Origin: Actinernus sp. WN-2022
Taxonomy: Eukaryota; Cnidaria; Anthozoa; Actiniaria; Actinernidae
DNA length: 64,000 bases
Direction of reading: 5' to 3'
NCBI GenBank assembly: GCA_030867875.1
Contig: JAOWCC010000577.1
Span: 89,757,740-89,821,739, forward strand
Made by a program: the position numbers and the translations under genes. Positions 34,260-46,000 of this stretch are shown in pieces. The notes beneath the pieces were generated by a model. It was given only the letters and a program-made list of their open reading frames with translations. It did no database searches and was not told where the DNA came from. Positions within the stretch are counted from its first letter, which is position 1. Each line of letters opens with the position of its first letter.

Positions 34260-34919
34260 GGGCCGCGTCAGTCAAAAAGGGCCCAGACGACATAATATGT
34301 AAATGTATTTTGAAATTGTACCATGTCTTTTATACTTGTGGTGCGATCACAATATGCATCGCGAGTGCCACATTGTGCTACTAACAAGTAGTGTTGATTT
34401 CATGAAGTTCACCAGTGAAATCGAAGACGAAATTTACGGTATTTTTACACGAGGGTGTGATCACAATTTTAGTAGGCGCAAATGATTCCTTATCATCACA
34501 CGATTGTTTCAAGGTGTAACTTGTACTATTGCTAAAATCATAATTTGAGCTACGGGGAGTAGAATGACTGCAGGAAAGATTTTTTTTGGCCAAAAAGTTA
34601 TCATCTTGTTCATCTCATTTTATTTTTTACTCTTTAATGCCAGCAGGTATAAATGAATGTCATACATCAAAATCATTTCCTTTGACATGATTCCTAATTT
34701 TTGTGGTCATATTTGTAATCGGGCACTTGCATCAAAATCACGTAAATTTCACCCCTGAATTTTGTTTTAAATTTCTTGAAACTGACATTTATTGCTAGGA
34801 ATGAAATGTAGCACTTCTCGTCAAGAATACAATACAATCTTCAACCTGTTATAAGGAACACCGTTGTAGGAATTATTTAACTTGAATGTCGTCCGGGCCC
34901 TTTTTGCCTGACGCGGCCC
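34260..34919. mobile_element. GGGCCGCG-ended element B, without the insert
   Basis: Ends GGGCCGCGTCAGTCAAAAAG and CTTTTTGCCTGACGCGGCCC. At the position of the copy A insert it reads AAAATCATAATTTGAGCTACG, the empty site. Confidence 0.88.
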
Positions 34920-35071
34920 AGTTGTAATAGGTTGCCGTGTCATACGTTTTCTATAAAAACCTAATATATTAAGCAGGATAATCTAATGAAACTACAAAAT
35001 AATCTTAACGAAGCCGGCTATACTATATATTTTACATAGCTCAGTATAGCCGTTTATAAATTGCTCGCCTC

Positions 35072-35374
35072 CTGGTTAACCATAGTTAATAGAGTGGAAT
35101 GGTTATGAAACCCAGCGACCTTCTTTGTTATATGTCTTTGTTTGCTTTTTTCAACCATTACCGTGCACAAAACACAATAGAAATTCCAATATGTTAATCA
35201 AGCAGCCAATAGAAACGTGTGGGTTTAGTCGTTCAGGGAACGCTAATGAACTATGACCATGCACAATCTTTTGTCTACCATTTCCAACATAAATCGCAGC
35301 GCCTTTGTTAGCCCCTTTGAAGTTAGCCGGGTTTCATAACCATTCCACTCGAGCTCTATTAACTATGGGTTAAC
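35072..35374. mobile_element. MITE with about 45-bp inverted termini
   Basis: GGTTAACCATAGTTAATAGA...GGTTATGAAACCC is mirrored by GGGTTTCATAACCATTCCAC...AACTATGGGTTAAC. Confidence 0.88.
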
Positions 35375-35384
35375 TGAGGAGTAA

Positions 35385-35560
35385 AGAGCCAGTCTGATGC
35401 ACGTGTTAAGTCGAGGGTTTAAACCCCGAACGGACCAATACTAAGAGGTATAAAATAATTGAATAGTAGGTGCTGACTTTATGTAACATGGCCCAACAGT
35501 AAACGCGGATCAGACCTTCGCGTACTATCGGATAAGCGGGATGTAAAACCGTAAGACAAA
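35385..35560 (+). mobile_element. SINE fragment, related to 43145
   Basis: AAGTCGAGGGTTTAAACCCC (decayed box B), CGGACCAATACTAAGAGGT, CAGACCTTCGCGTACTATCG and GGATGTAAAACCGTAAG parallel the 43-kb SINE. Confidence 0.6.
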
Positions 35561-35680
35561 CTCAACAGATGACCATGTTGAAGATTACTTAGCTACGTGT
35601 TATTGGTAAACGTCTGACGCTCTATGATAAAGTAACTTGACTTTAATTGAGGTATTCAGTCTTCAGTATAGACCGATTAA

Positions 35681-36176
35681 GCCTGTACATTTGTTGTCCC
35701 AATTCAGGACACCTGACATTTCCCTTGAGTAATGTTTTCTTGTTTTTCTCTCTGTATTCCAAGAGAAATGTACAAATTTCTCTATTTGGAAAACAAAGAA
35801 CTGAATCCTCTGGAGAGCTGTTACATGATCTGAATTACCCTATATCATTATGACGTCACGGCTTGTTTATGAGGGGGACAGAATCGACTTGAACAATAGA
35901 ATTTTGAACTAAATCTGCTCTGCTGAGGAAAATTTAACTTCGAATTGTCTGGTTTCCAGATATCAGCGGTATCAATGTTTATCCCACAATATTTACCGTA
36001 TTTGGTGGCTGTTACCGGTATTCTACGTTCTACAAAATGCATTTGATACGATTTCCTCTGTGTTGTTGCTGTTTTGTCCCCCTCCCACGACCGTGATCCT
36101 TAGCGTTTAAACAATAGATTGTTTTGATTTGACGTCATAATGATATAGGTCAATTGGGACAACAAATTTACGAGCT
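35681..36176. mobile_element. CAGCTTGCCTGTT-family MITE split by another MITE
   Basis: GCCTGTACATTTGTTGTCCC...GAAAACAAAGAACTGAATCC and, after the insert, AATTGGGACAACAAATTTAC match the 40759-40952 copy in inverse orientation. Confidence 0.75.
35838..36150. mobile_element. Nested MITE with CCCTATATCATTATGACGTCA ends
   Basis: Inverted end TGACGTCATAATGATATAGG at 36130-36150. AATT flanks both sides, as expected of a 4-bp duplication. Confidence 0.75.
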
Positions 36177-36908
36177 AAATCGCTCTATTTGTCAGACTAT
36201 GTAAGAGTCCATTACCAAGAGCGCTATCTGTTATGCATTCGGGAGCCAGCGTGTTCGCAGATCAGCGTATTTTTTACTGAATTAGGCTTCTCATTATGTT
36301 TTTCGCTGGTAACCTTGTGAACAGTAATTTTATGAAACAATATACTAGCCAGGCAAACAATGTTTCCTAATGGTACATAAAAAGAGAGATTGTTATTGCA
36401 TACAATGCGGAGAAAACCTCGACATTGTGAAAAAGGGCGTTTTATCGGCCTTCCGCTCGGGTGTATGGGATTTATTCAACTCCGGTGTTCTAAAAATAAC
36501 CTGATCTGTGAATGTGTTGACTTACAGACGGACGCTCCTGGTAATGGGCTCTTGGTTAATCACGTGGCATTTTGTATCATGCTTGACGAGTTTAGGTTTA
36601 ATGCGTCACATGACAGTACACAGCTCCACAGACACAACCCGGTGAAATCAGAACCATGTTCATATAAAACTTCAGCGGTCATACTATAATATTATAATTG
36701 TTCAATCAGTATGACAGCATTACAATTTTAAAGCAATTTTATATTGAAGTTCGCTGCAGCAATTTTGATTTAGAATGGAATGATATCAAGTATATATTGT
36801 ATTCATTTAGTTTATAATTATATTCATTTTCAATTCAATGGTGTTTTCTGCAAATTGGTTGGTTCAAAGCAGCAGAGATTACAGGACAAATAGCACTTTT
36901 ATGTACGT

Positions 36909-37061
36909 AATTCTTGGGTTGCAATCAATCCCTGGAGATCCAAAAGACAAAGACGCGACAGCCATGTTGGAGGACGGAACAATTAAAAGACACTAATGAG
37001 GAATCTTTTGTTAATGTTCCTCCAACATGGTCGTCGTGCCCTGATGTGCAACCCAAGAATT
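36909..37061. mobile_element. Palindromic MITE
   Basis: AATTCTTGGGTTGCAATCA and TGTGCAACCCAAGAATT ends, with inner GCCATGTTGGAGGA paired to TCCTCCAACATGGT. Confidence 0.85.
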
Positions 37062-37326
37062 GCATCTTTTTTCCTGAACCAATCAAAAAGCAGGAACCTC
37101 ACAAGCAAGCCAATGAAAACAAAGAATTTAAGAAAGCATTTCACAGCAAAAAACGGTAGGATTGCGTGAACGCTCCCACCCCTTCCTAGATTTCAATCTC
37201 ACTCGTGTTACGTCACTCTTGTCTAAATTCTTGTGTTGGTAAATAATACATCAAATGACGTGTGAAAATGATAACAGCGCAGCATGAGAATCTCCCTAAG
37301 GAATTGTCTACAAAAAAAGACGCTTT

Positions 37327-37633
37327 AGAGCAGGTTTCAATTGAGTGTCGAAGTTTTCGGTGATTGCTTTGGTTTTGCGTTTACTTAGCTTTTCTATTAG
37401 CTGTGAAAATGTTTCGTACTCAGTCAGCGAATCAAATTCCAGAGTAAAACCAATCGTGGTTTTGGTTTTGGTTTTGGTTTTGGTCCGTCAAGCCATCAAT
37501 CCACGATTGCGTTTACTTTTCCTCCTGATTGGTTGCTTTCTTATGCCAGTGAAACCAATCGGTATTCACTTTAGTTCGTGATTGGTTCGTTGTAATTGCT
37601 TTGATTTTACTACAGTCAATTAAAACCTGCTCT
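37327..37633. mobile_element. AGAGC-family MITE, copy 3
   Basis: AGAGCAGGTTTCAATTGAGTG and CAGTCAATTAAAACCTGCTCT ends. It holds GTCAAGCCATCAATCCACGA, the unexpanded form of the 15-bp unit. Confidence 0.85.
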
Positions 37634-37671
37634 AATGCTTATAGAGTGTGTTAATATTTACTTCACGCCAG

Positions 37672-37997
37672 GTGCTCATAACCAGGAGCGTCCATATCTC
37701 CAATATAGGTGTTTTCACAAGTTGGGCTATTTTTAGTTTTTTCCCCCGCCAATTAGTGGGTTGCACCAGTGACGGAACAAAATATGCCTCATTAGCTACT
37801 TCTGTTATACCAACCAACATGGCTGCTACGCTTTTGTGATTTTATTCCCTTAGGAATGATTGCAATCCAAGAATAGCGGGAAACCATTCTAAAAATAACC
37901 TAACTTGTGAAAACGCTGTGACATAGGCCTAGTATGCGGGATGGACGCTGTGACATAGGCCTAGTATGCGGGATGGACGCTCCTAGTTATGGGCTCC
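37672..37997. mobile_element. MITE with CATAACCAGGAGCGTCC ends
   Basis: GTGCTCATAACCAGGAGCG and CGCTCCTAGTTATGGGCTC are inverted. A 32-bp block (CTGTGACATAGGCCTAGTAT...) is duplicated at 37914-37977. Same family as 18514-18760 and the short 63273 hairpin. Confidence 0.85.
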
Positions 37998-38787
37998 TGT
38001 TCACGTGTAGCCATTCAACTGTAGTGATAAGAGATTCAAGGGACTTGATTTGAATTAGTTAATGAATTAAATTCAGGGTATAATGCAGTGAAGCACAGTG
38101 AAATCTTAGTATAATTATAGACGAAAGTGTTGTACTAGCTACGAAGTAAACAAATCGTAGAACTCATTTGAAACTACATCCGGGTCTTCAGTGGCATGTT
38201 TTCCATATCTTCACTGGTGAAAATATCGATGATGACGCGTTTGCCGGCTTTTTGCATTACAAAGATGGCGGGCAGGTTTATGAAAATCACAACAGTCTTG
38301 TGTGAGCAGCAAGAAAATGAAAATTCCGTGGAAAAGGAAGAATACGATCTAAAACTCTAAGGATTTTCTCGAATGAAATAAAGAGACAAGACAACCTGAA
38401 TAAATCATCCCAGATGAGCTTCAAAGGTTCACGGAAAGGTAAGTAAAAGGTAAAGTTCGGCAGAGTTCTTAGATCAGTTTAATTACCCATGAGTCCATAA
38501 CAAGAGTTGAGGATGCACTCTTGCCACAATTCATATTATTCTTTAATGTGATTAGACCATGGAGAAAATTAGAGAGACCAATTTAAACCTACCGTTATAG
38601 CTAAAGCTTCATAAAGGAGTTACAACGTGTGCCAAATAATCTGCGAGCTGAAGTGAATTTATATTGTATTCTCCACCAAGAAACGAAGAAGAGAAGTTAT
38701 TCCCTCCCCTGCTACTTCATGGAAAAGAACATAAAGAAAAACCTCTGTTCGTAGGATTCAAAGTTCATTGGTGGAAAAGATAACAAT

Positions 38788-39551
38788 AGGTCAGTTCGCG
38801 GTTTTATTTTCGCCATTTTGAATGAGGTGCAAAAGTGTTATTATTTTCCAATTTTTATTTTCCAATACAAATTTGTCTCCATCTATATAAAGATGATTCT
38901 TACAAGTTCACGGTCAGTCAGCGGTCATAAATAAACAGTATAAATAAACAGAAAAATAAATGAAACTATATAAATTACTAAGGTCGATGGCAAAGTATTC
39001 CATTCCTATAAAGTTTTCGAGCACGAGCGGAGCACCATACATATAGGATGACGCGCGGCGAGCGACGTGCCTGAAAAAGGCTGCAACTGCGCGCGCACTG
39101 TGGAAACCAGGCGGCTCGGATCGAAATATTGGCCAGCAGCTAGTGCTATTTCGTTCTTTCTTTTTTTTCCATTTTCCGATACCTTCTTTTTTCTTCTATA
39201 CCTTTTGCACTTGCCATTCTGGGGGACGTTACTTCAGTTCAGATAATTGGGATCTCCGCTTTTAGGCTTGCCCAAATATATGTATTATTATATGAGGACG
39301 TAATTACGAAGGAACAGTTAAGACTTTGAAATGTTCTCATATGAAGAATAGGAAAGTAATTACGGTTAAACTTCATGTACTTGTTAAAATGTACACAATT
39401 TGTACACATATAAAATTTAAGGTTGTTTGGGTCAATATTCACTAGATGCCAGTGCTCCGAACGTTATAGGTTTGTACAGTGTATCCTTATAAATCCAACA
39501 CTTTTGCACCTCATTCAAAATGTTTAAGAAGAAAAAAACGTGAACTGGTCT
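38788..39551. mobile_element. Element with GGTCAGTTCGCGG ends
   Basis: CATTTTGAATGAGGTGCAAAAGTGTT at 38815 is mirrored near 39510, and GGTCAGTTCGCG by CGTGAACTGGTC. A solo end lies at 56595-56645. Confidence 0.65.
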
Positions 39552-40757
39552 ATTTGTAAGCTTGCAATCATCTCAATTAAGCGATACGAACTCTTTACGA
39601 ACGCACTGTTTTCTTTTTTCTTAAATGCAAAATGTACCCCTTGTTTAATTCCAAACAGAACGTTCAATCAGCTTACATAAGAAAGAATTCCAAGGAAATC
39701 ATGAGAAATTAAGTAAAATAATTTATATATGAAAGTGTTTTTAATGCTTCAGCAAAGTTAACATTTTCAGAAAGTATTTTATATATAAATATCCTACATC
39801 ATACAAGGAGACGCCTATGACTATTACTCCTTCAAAATTTGTAATACATAAATTAAAGGCTGTTTTCCATATAATCTTTTCTAGTTTTCCGTGATTTTCC
39901 CGTGTTTTTCTGTCTTTCTTGATTGTAAACTTTGGATAAAAAAGGCTGTACGTCCTCCATTTTTGTTTTACCCAGGCAACTACAACTGTCGCATTGCATC
40001 ATGGTAATGAAAGTGTCCGCCCATGTCTTTCGTGTTTTTCCACACGTTTCCATTTGTTTTTTGTCGCGCTGTCTTTTTTTTTTTACTGTTTTAGACGTGA
40101 CGTATTTTGTTTCGGAGATATCAATCTGAAAAACAAGGAACGACAATTATCGTGGTTTTTGGAGTATTTCTAGGTATTTTCATTTTGTTTCAAGATGTCG
40201 TTCTTGGTTTTTTGGGGTTTGCAAAAACCAGGAAAAACCGGTACGGAAAAACAAGAAATTAAGGCTTTTCTTCGCACTCAATTTGAGTTCTTTGACTTTC
40301 ATTTTATGACGACTGTGTGTATAACTCTAACAAGCAGAGATCCTCAAAATAAGATGTTTGCTCTACGCTGTAACTCCTTTGGAGACTTTGTTTTCAGCAT
40401 TTCGTTCATAAGATGTTATCTTAATCTATGGATATATTTACAAATTAGATGGAAAATGTAATACTGTTGTAAGCGTTTTCTTCAATTAATACAAAAATCT
40501 ATATCACCGATGACCTGACGCATTTCATCGTAAAAGATTATCATAGCTACTGGTTTATAAACCATATCAGGTCAATGTCGACATACTTGTCTCATAAGAC
40601 TAACATGAGCAAGCAACTGATGGACTGACAAACTCTTAATCTGATTGGCTACTCAAAATTTGAATATGAATCGATATTCTTTGGCGGCATGTCGTAACGC
40701 ATGCGCAACGCGGAATAAAAAAAAACAAGTCATATACTATGATGTTTTACAATAATG
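39552..40757. other. No gene recognised
   Basis: Contains CTTGTTTTTC/GAAAAACAAG-type blocks in both orientations (39860-40260), perhaps a decayed inverted-repeat element. The 97-, 65- and 88-aa frames have no domain. Confidence 0.4.
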
Positions 40758-40758
40758 C

Positions 40759-40952
40759 ACCTAGTCAGCTTGCCTGTTTGTTGCCCCATTTCAGACCACG
40801 CGATGGTCTCCATAGGATTCAGTTCTTTGTTTTCCAATTATAGAAATTGGTACATTTCCTCTTGGCATACAGAAAAAAAAAAAAGCGTTACTCAAGGGAA
40901 CGAAAAGTCAGGTGGTCTGAAATGGGACAACGAACAGGCAAGCTGACTAGGT
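40759..40952. mobile_element. CAGCTTGCCTGTT-family MITE, intact copy
   Basis: ACCTAGTCAGCTTGCCTGTT and AACAGGCAAGCTGACTAGGT, with about 40-bp arms. It serves as the empty-site reference for the copies at 5066 and 35681. Confidence 0.9.
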
Positions 40953-41047
40953 CTATTGTTCAAAGTCGAAAGACCAGAAGTTTGCTAAAATTTCATAGCA
41001 TAACCAGAAGTCTCGATATCGATACGCAATGAAATGTGGCCTATTTT

Positions 41048-41350
41048 AGTAGAAACCAACTAGTGTTCTATCACGAATATTGCAATCTGATTGGCTAAGC
41101 TACTCATTATCTATTCTGTGATAGATAGTAAGTCAGTAGAGAAAAAGCCGGTTTTCAAAAGCAAAACAATGGCTGCCATGTCGTCAAAATATCAACAAAT
41201 CTTCTTGTTTCAGTTTTAAGATTGATTGGTTTCTACTAAAACAATTACACAACTCGCTCTCAGTTTCTATGGCTGATAGTTGACTCGGAGCTACGCTCCT
41301 CGTCAACTATCAGCCGATAGAAACTTCGACCTCATAGTCTAATTGTTAAT
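41048..41350. repeat. CTATCACGAAT/CTGTGATAG repeat family copy
   Basis: TAGTAGAAACCAACTAGTG...GAATATTGCAATCTGATTGG...AACTATCAGCC; shared with 49705-49945. Confidence 0.7.
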
Positions 41351-41867
41351 TAGAACGGCGCCCAAACCTGTTGTCGTAGAGGAAAACAATGGAAGCCATG
41401 TTTCTTTTATAAACACAAAATTTAAGTTCTCTTATTAGAACCGGCAAAGAGTTTCATGTTTGTACCAATCAAAATTGCTGGTGCAATTAGGTGCAACGCG
41501 CTTGGCTATCGAATTGGCGAGAATCGTTTTCTAAAAATAGTTTATCCCGTAAACCTAGTATGATAGATCGAGATTCCGGTTAGGACTTCTGATATGATAT
41601 ATTGGGCAATTGACTGACTCTGGATTGACGCTGTCTTTTGTGACTATTTCGATTTTATAAATCGTTTTGAAATTAGTTTTTAAAATTTAGAGCTGGAACC
41701 AAGAGCCCTTTTGATATGTTATTAACTTGTAACTGGACTTCAAGAGAAACAATTATTATAATTAAATTTGACAATGTCCTACAACTACGCAGCAATTCAT
41801 TAAATATTTTGAGTCAGTTGTTAGTTTGATTCAAATTTGATGATAGAAATTGGTTTGTTCCTCCAGT

Positions 41868-42062
41868 CCAGTGGCGTAGGGAAGGGGAGAAGGCTATTCA
41901 GGCCCCCCTTCTACCAGTCCCAGAAGCTGAAGAGATATTGATAGAAGTAATCAATGAAAATGTCCCAGAATTCATCATTTTGCACCCCCAATCAATGAAA
42001 ATGTCCCGAATGTATCATATATTGCTCCCCCCATTTTCAGACCCTATATAGCTACGCCCCTG
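41868..42062. mobile_element. Short MITE with CAGTGGCGTAG ends
   Basis: CAGTGGCGTAGG and GCTACGCCCCTG are inverted. ATCAATGAAAATGTCCC occurs twice inside. The ends resemble hAT elements. Confidence 0.65.
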
Positions 42063-42660
42063 CTCCAGTCTATACATTAGCTTCATTGCGCATGCGTCGT
42101 CACGGCTGACTAGCAGCAAGTTATTATACATGGCTGTCTTCTTATCTTGATTTATAAAATTTATTAAGCCTTACTATAGATTTTCAAGGCAGTATTGAGG
42201 GGACAGAGCTGAATAGCTAAGGCACATGCGCGAACTGACGCGAAAATCGGCGGGAATTTTGCCGTAAACACCATCTTGTGCCGGTAATTTCTCGTGTTTG
42301 TTGTGAATTTTATTCCAGTATTCAAAGCTTAACTACATTGTTTCTTAGTTTCTGAGGAAATGGTCTGAGTATTTGAAGCTCAAGTTTGCTTCAAAACTCT
42401 TATTCTTCGCAGAAAACATAAAGGTACTCGCAACATTTTAACCCTTCCGCCATTTTTATATACGCTGCTGTCGTATTTAGTCCCCGCGCGTCCAGTTATT
42501 CGGCTCTGTCCATCGAGGATGCATATTGTCTTTGATTCCCTGATGTGGTAGACAACGTGCACTCAACGATTTCTGGTATGTTTTTGCCATTGCATAGATC
42601 TGCAAAAATATCTGGATAGATATCATCCAACCAGAGTTTCCGCAAAGCAGGGAGAAAATG

Positions 42661-42666
42661 TTTATT
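42661..42666 (-). terminator. Probable polyadenylation signal of the channel gene
   Basis: AATAAA on the minus strand, about 100 nt past the stop codon. Position is plausible; no transcript evidence. Confidence 0.45.
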
Positions 42667-42766
42667 TTTATGCTCGCATATACTGAGGTAGGAAATGTAT
42701 TTGAACAGGAGCCATAATTTTAATTGTTTAACAATTTCCAGTACACCACATCAGTCCGACGAGTTT

Positions 42767-43099
42767 TCAGCAGTAGAAAAAGTAAACAAAATAAAACGAA
42801 AGGAAAAGCGCATAGGAGAATGGAAAGAAAAACCTGGCATATTTATCAATTTGATTTTCACCTTCCTCTACTCTGAAAGGCTTTTTGAAATACTGGATCA
42901 TTGCTTCCTTTCTGCTATGTCGCCTTAGAACTGGTTTTGTGTGGTTACAGGTTTTAACCGGTTTCTTAACTGTAGTTCGGTATACTTCTCCGTTCGTTGG
43001 TTTAACCTCATCAGCGGCCAAGGCGTTGACAGAATCTGTAAATGTGTAGGCAGTTTTGCCAATCTGAATCCTTACTTCCATCATCTTCTTGTCTTCAGG
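42767..43099 (-). CDS. Channel subunit exon 8 (M3-M4 loop, M4)
   Basis: 333 nt including TGA, acceptor ATATGCAG. It encodes a basic cytoplasmic loop, then IDKYARFFFPFSYALFLSF as M4, close to the IDKYSR.LFP consensus. Confidence 0.92.
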   Translation of the reverse strand, partial: PEDKKMMEVRIQIGKTAYTFTDSVNALAADEVKPTNGEVYRTTVKKPVKTCNHTKPVLRRHSRKEAMIQYFKKPFRVEEGENQIDKYARFFFPFSYALFLSFYFVYFFYC

Positions 43100-46000
43100 C
43101 TGCATATGAAATAAAATGAAATATTTTTTAAAAAATATAAATCGTTGAAATTAATGAGATTAGCCCAGTGGTTAAGCTCCGGTCAGTCGTGCGGGAGCCG
43201 CGGGTTCAAACTCTGGCCGGACCAACACTCAGGGTCTGAGTTGAAGTGCTGCCTTTGCGGAACAATCTCGTTCTGGAACTGCAAATGGTTAAGACCTTCA
43301 CGTCTTCTCGGCTAAGGATGTAAAATCGTAGGTCCCACGTCGGCCTCAAGTTTATCAGTCTCACAGACTGTCACGAGTTACCGACGTTAAATAAAGTTGC
43401 TTTACCTTACTTTACTTTAAAGAATTAATATGTTATTACCAAAGAGACAGAAATTAGTTTGTTAAATATATGCTATTTAATAATAGACCAAATTCATTTG
43501 GCTCAACTGTTGTCTCATTACAGGTCATGCGATTATTCACTTGAGCATTATTTCTTTATTTACTATGTTTTCTGAATTCCTAACGGGACGGCTGAAACAA
43601 CCATAGGGGCTGTTCAAAGCCAGGACCAGGCTAAATCACAGATCGAATAGGAATTTCTTAATCCAACTTATTAAGGCAAACAAATTTGCCAATATGGATT
43701 TGTGCGTGGAGGAAGGATTGAGGAGGGAGATCTAGAAGGATGGGCTTTGTATACAAACGATGAGAAACCAAAGAATAGCCTTCAAATACACCAGTTTTTC
43801 CTACAACGCCTTCTACAAGGAAAATTGATATTTATATATATATATATATTATTTTTTTGGAAAATGGACATGAATGCCTGTTTTTTTTGCTCGCTTTAAA
43901 ATTTATATTTTTGCGCGATGGAAGAAAACAGACAATTGAGAGCAAGGCTACACGCTTGCGCTTAGGCCTGTCTACAATTTTCTCGGCACCGTTTTATTTA
44001 TCGAGCAACTTTCTTTATTTGGAGCACCGTTTTGATTTGACGTTTTTTTTATTTCTGAGGCAACTTAAAGATAATTAGACAATTTTTATTTCATTTTCAG
44101 TGACTTAAAGACAGAAAGTGAAAAATATCACAACTTAGAATAGAATGTTTAGAGAAATGTGCACTATAGTTTCTCGCAAAAATACCAATCGAAACGTATT
44201 CTGTATGTTACGAAGACACGAGATATCTGGTCAGCGGCTGTTTTTTTTTGAGCTATCAGAATCAAAATGGCGGACGAAAGTAACAAATGAATGCTCCAAT
44301 GAGCTTTTTGAGTAACCTTTGTTGAAATGTTGGGCAACTTGTGGGCAGGCCTACTTGTGCATATCATACACTGATAAAACCACCTTATTTTAGCCAATGA
44401 GATCCGGCGTAAAATTGTTGCTATTTTGTAAAACTGAGAATTTAGGAAATAAAATAATATTCGAATGAATACATTAACTCACCCAATCATCTTCAATACT
44501 TGAACTAAACTTGTTCTCTGGATTAAAGCTCCCATCGAATTTCTTTCTCCTTGAATACTTGAGAACGAATACGTATTCCACTAAAGTAAAAAATATAAAC
44601 CCGAACGACAGCAGCAAGAAATAGTCAATGGCTTTGAGGTACGACACTCTTGGCAAATTTGAGTTCACGGACCCCAGCATGTAACAAATTGTCAACACCG
44701 TAGTTATGCTGAGTCCCACACGTGCTGGCACGGCCTGGTAGTCGACCCAGAAACTGATCCAAGACAACGCAACAATGCAAATGCAAGGAATATACATTTG
44801 GAATATGTAGTACATCGTACGGCGCTGAAACTTGAAGGTCACGGTGAGTCCCGAAAAGCGACCTGTTGAAAGGAAAAGGCACGTCAAGATTCAGCTACTA
44901 ATTTAAATTGGAATTTACGGGAAATACAGCTGTTGTTTATATAACACGTTTTAGGGGCATTTATTTTTATACGAGGAGGGCGTTTACTAGATACAAGCCT
45001 CTAACTAAGCTGTCTCAATTCCAGCCTCGATTTCACCAAAGGTTTGGTTACCTTATCAAGGTTACCTTATCAAAATGGCGGTCAAGAACTACGAAATGGA
45101 ATATTCTATTAATTAAAACATGAAATTCTTCGATATTATAGCTAGCCTAAACATTTCCTTATGGTTTTTACAATGGAAGTATCCCATATCGTGGAAAAAC
45201 AGCAAAAAAAGACACAAGGCCAACCTTATACAATGTTTCGTTTACCATCGCCCTCTCTCCCGTAATGGTGGGTCGGTCGGTAGGGCCCAAAAAAAGAGCG
45301 ACGTTAGGGGACCTGGAACCAAGTAAAGCCTGGTTACTAAGCCAGCTTAAAGACCCGCGTTAAAATGTTCACGTATTCCTCGATTAAGTTTTCCTCTACT
45401 GGTTGTGGATTGATAATTCGCACGAGAAAAGCGCGATACTAAAACGTAGAGACATGCATGGGAAAAGAGGTGTATTCTTTATACGTTTCGGTCGGGCGAT
45501 GGTAAACGAAACATATTATTGGGATGGCCTAATTTCTATGGAAGTGAATTTGAGCATACACAGATAAATATACTCACGTGAGTGATATAACGGGTGTTTT
45601 AGTTTTCGTTTAACACTCATAACGGTAAACTGTGCCATCTCTGAGTCGTAAATAAACACGTCGCTGCCAACTGGTTTCTTCCAATTGTATTTGAGGTCCT
45701 CTTCGTCAAAAGAGACTAAAATGAAAAAAAGGAAATAAGATGTGAAGTTTCAATACATATTTTGTTATAGTATCGACATCCTCGTGATGAAACATGATAA
45801 CATCGGCAAGTTTCGTGGTAACATTGCTAATAAAAAAATATATCAAAAATCAGTACGTGGAACTTTTAAATGCGATTTTCGAAAATAGTACACCAATCAG
45901 TGGGTTCATATGGTAAAATAAAATGGAATCTGTCAATGTTGCATGATCCCATGTATTTACTGACATCCGCTCTTAATTAGTTTTTGAACCGTATCGGAGC

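Noticed and set aside
39853..40146. 97-aa basic frame on the minus strand
   Set aside because: Low-complexity Lys-rich frame from T-rich DNA with inverted CTTGTTTTTC blocks; no domain.
44625..44882. Second frame over channel exon 7
   Set aside because: Shadow frame of the membrane-segment exon.
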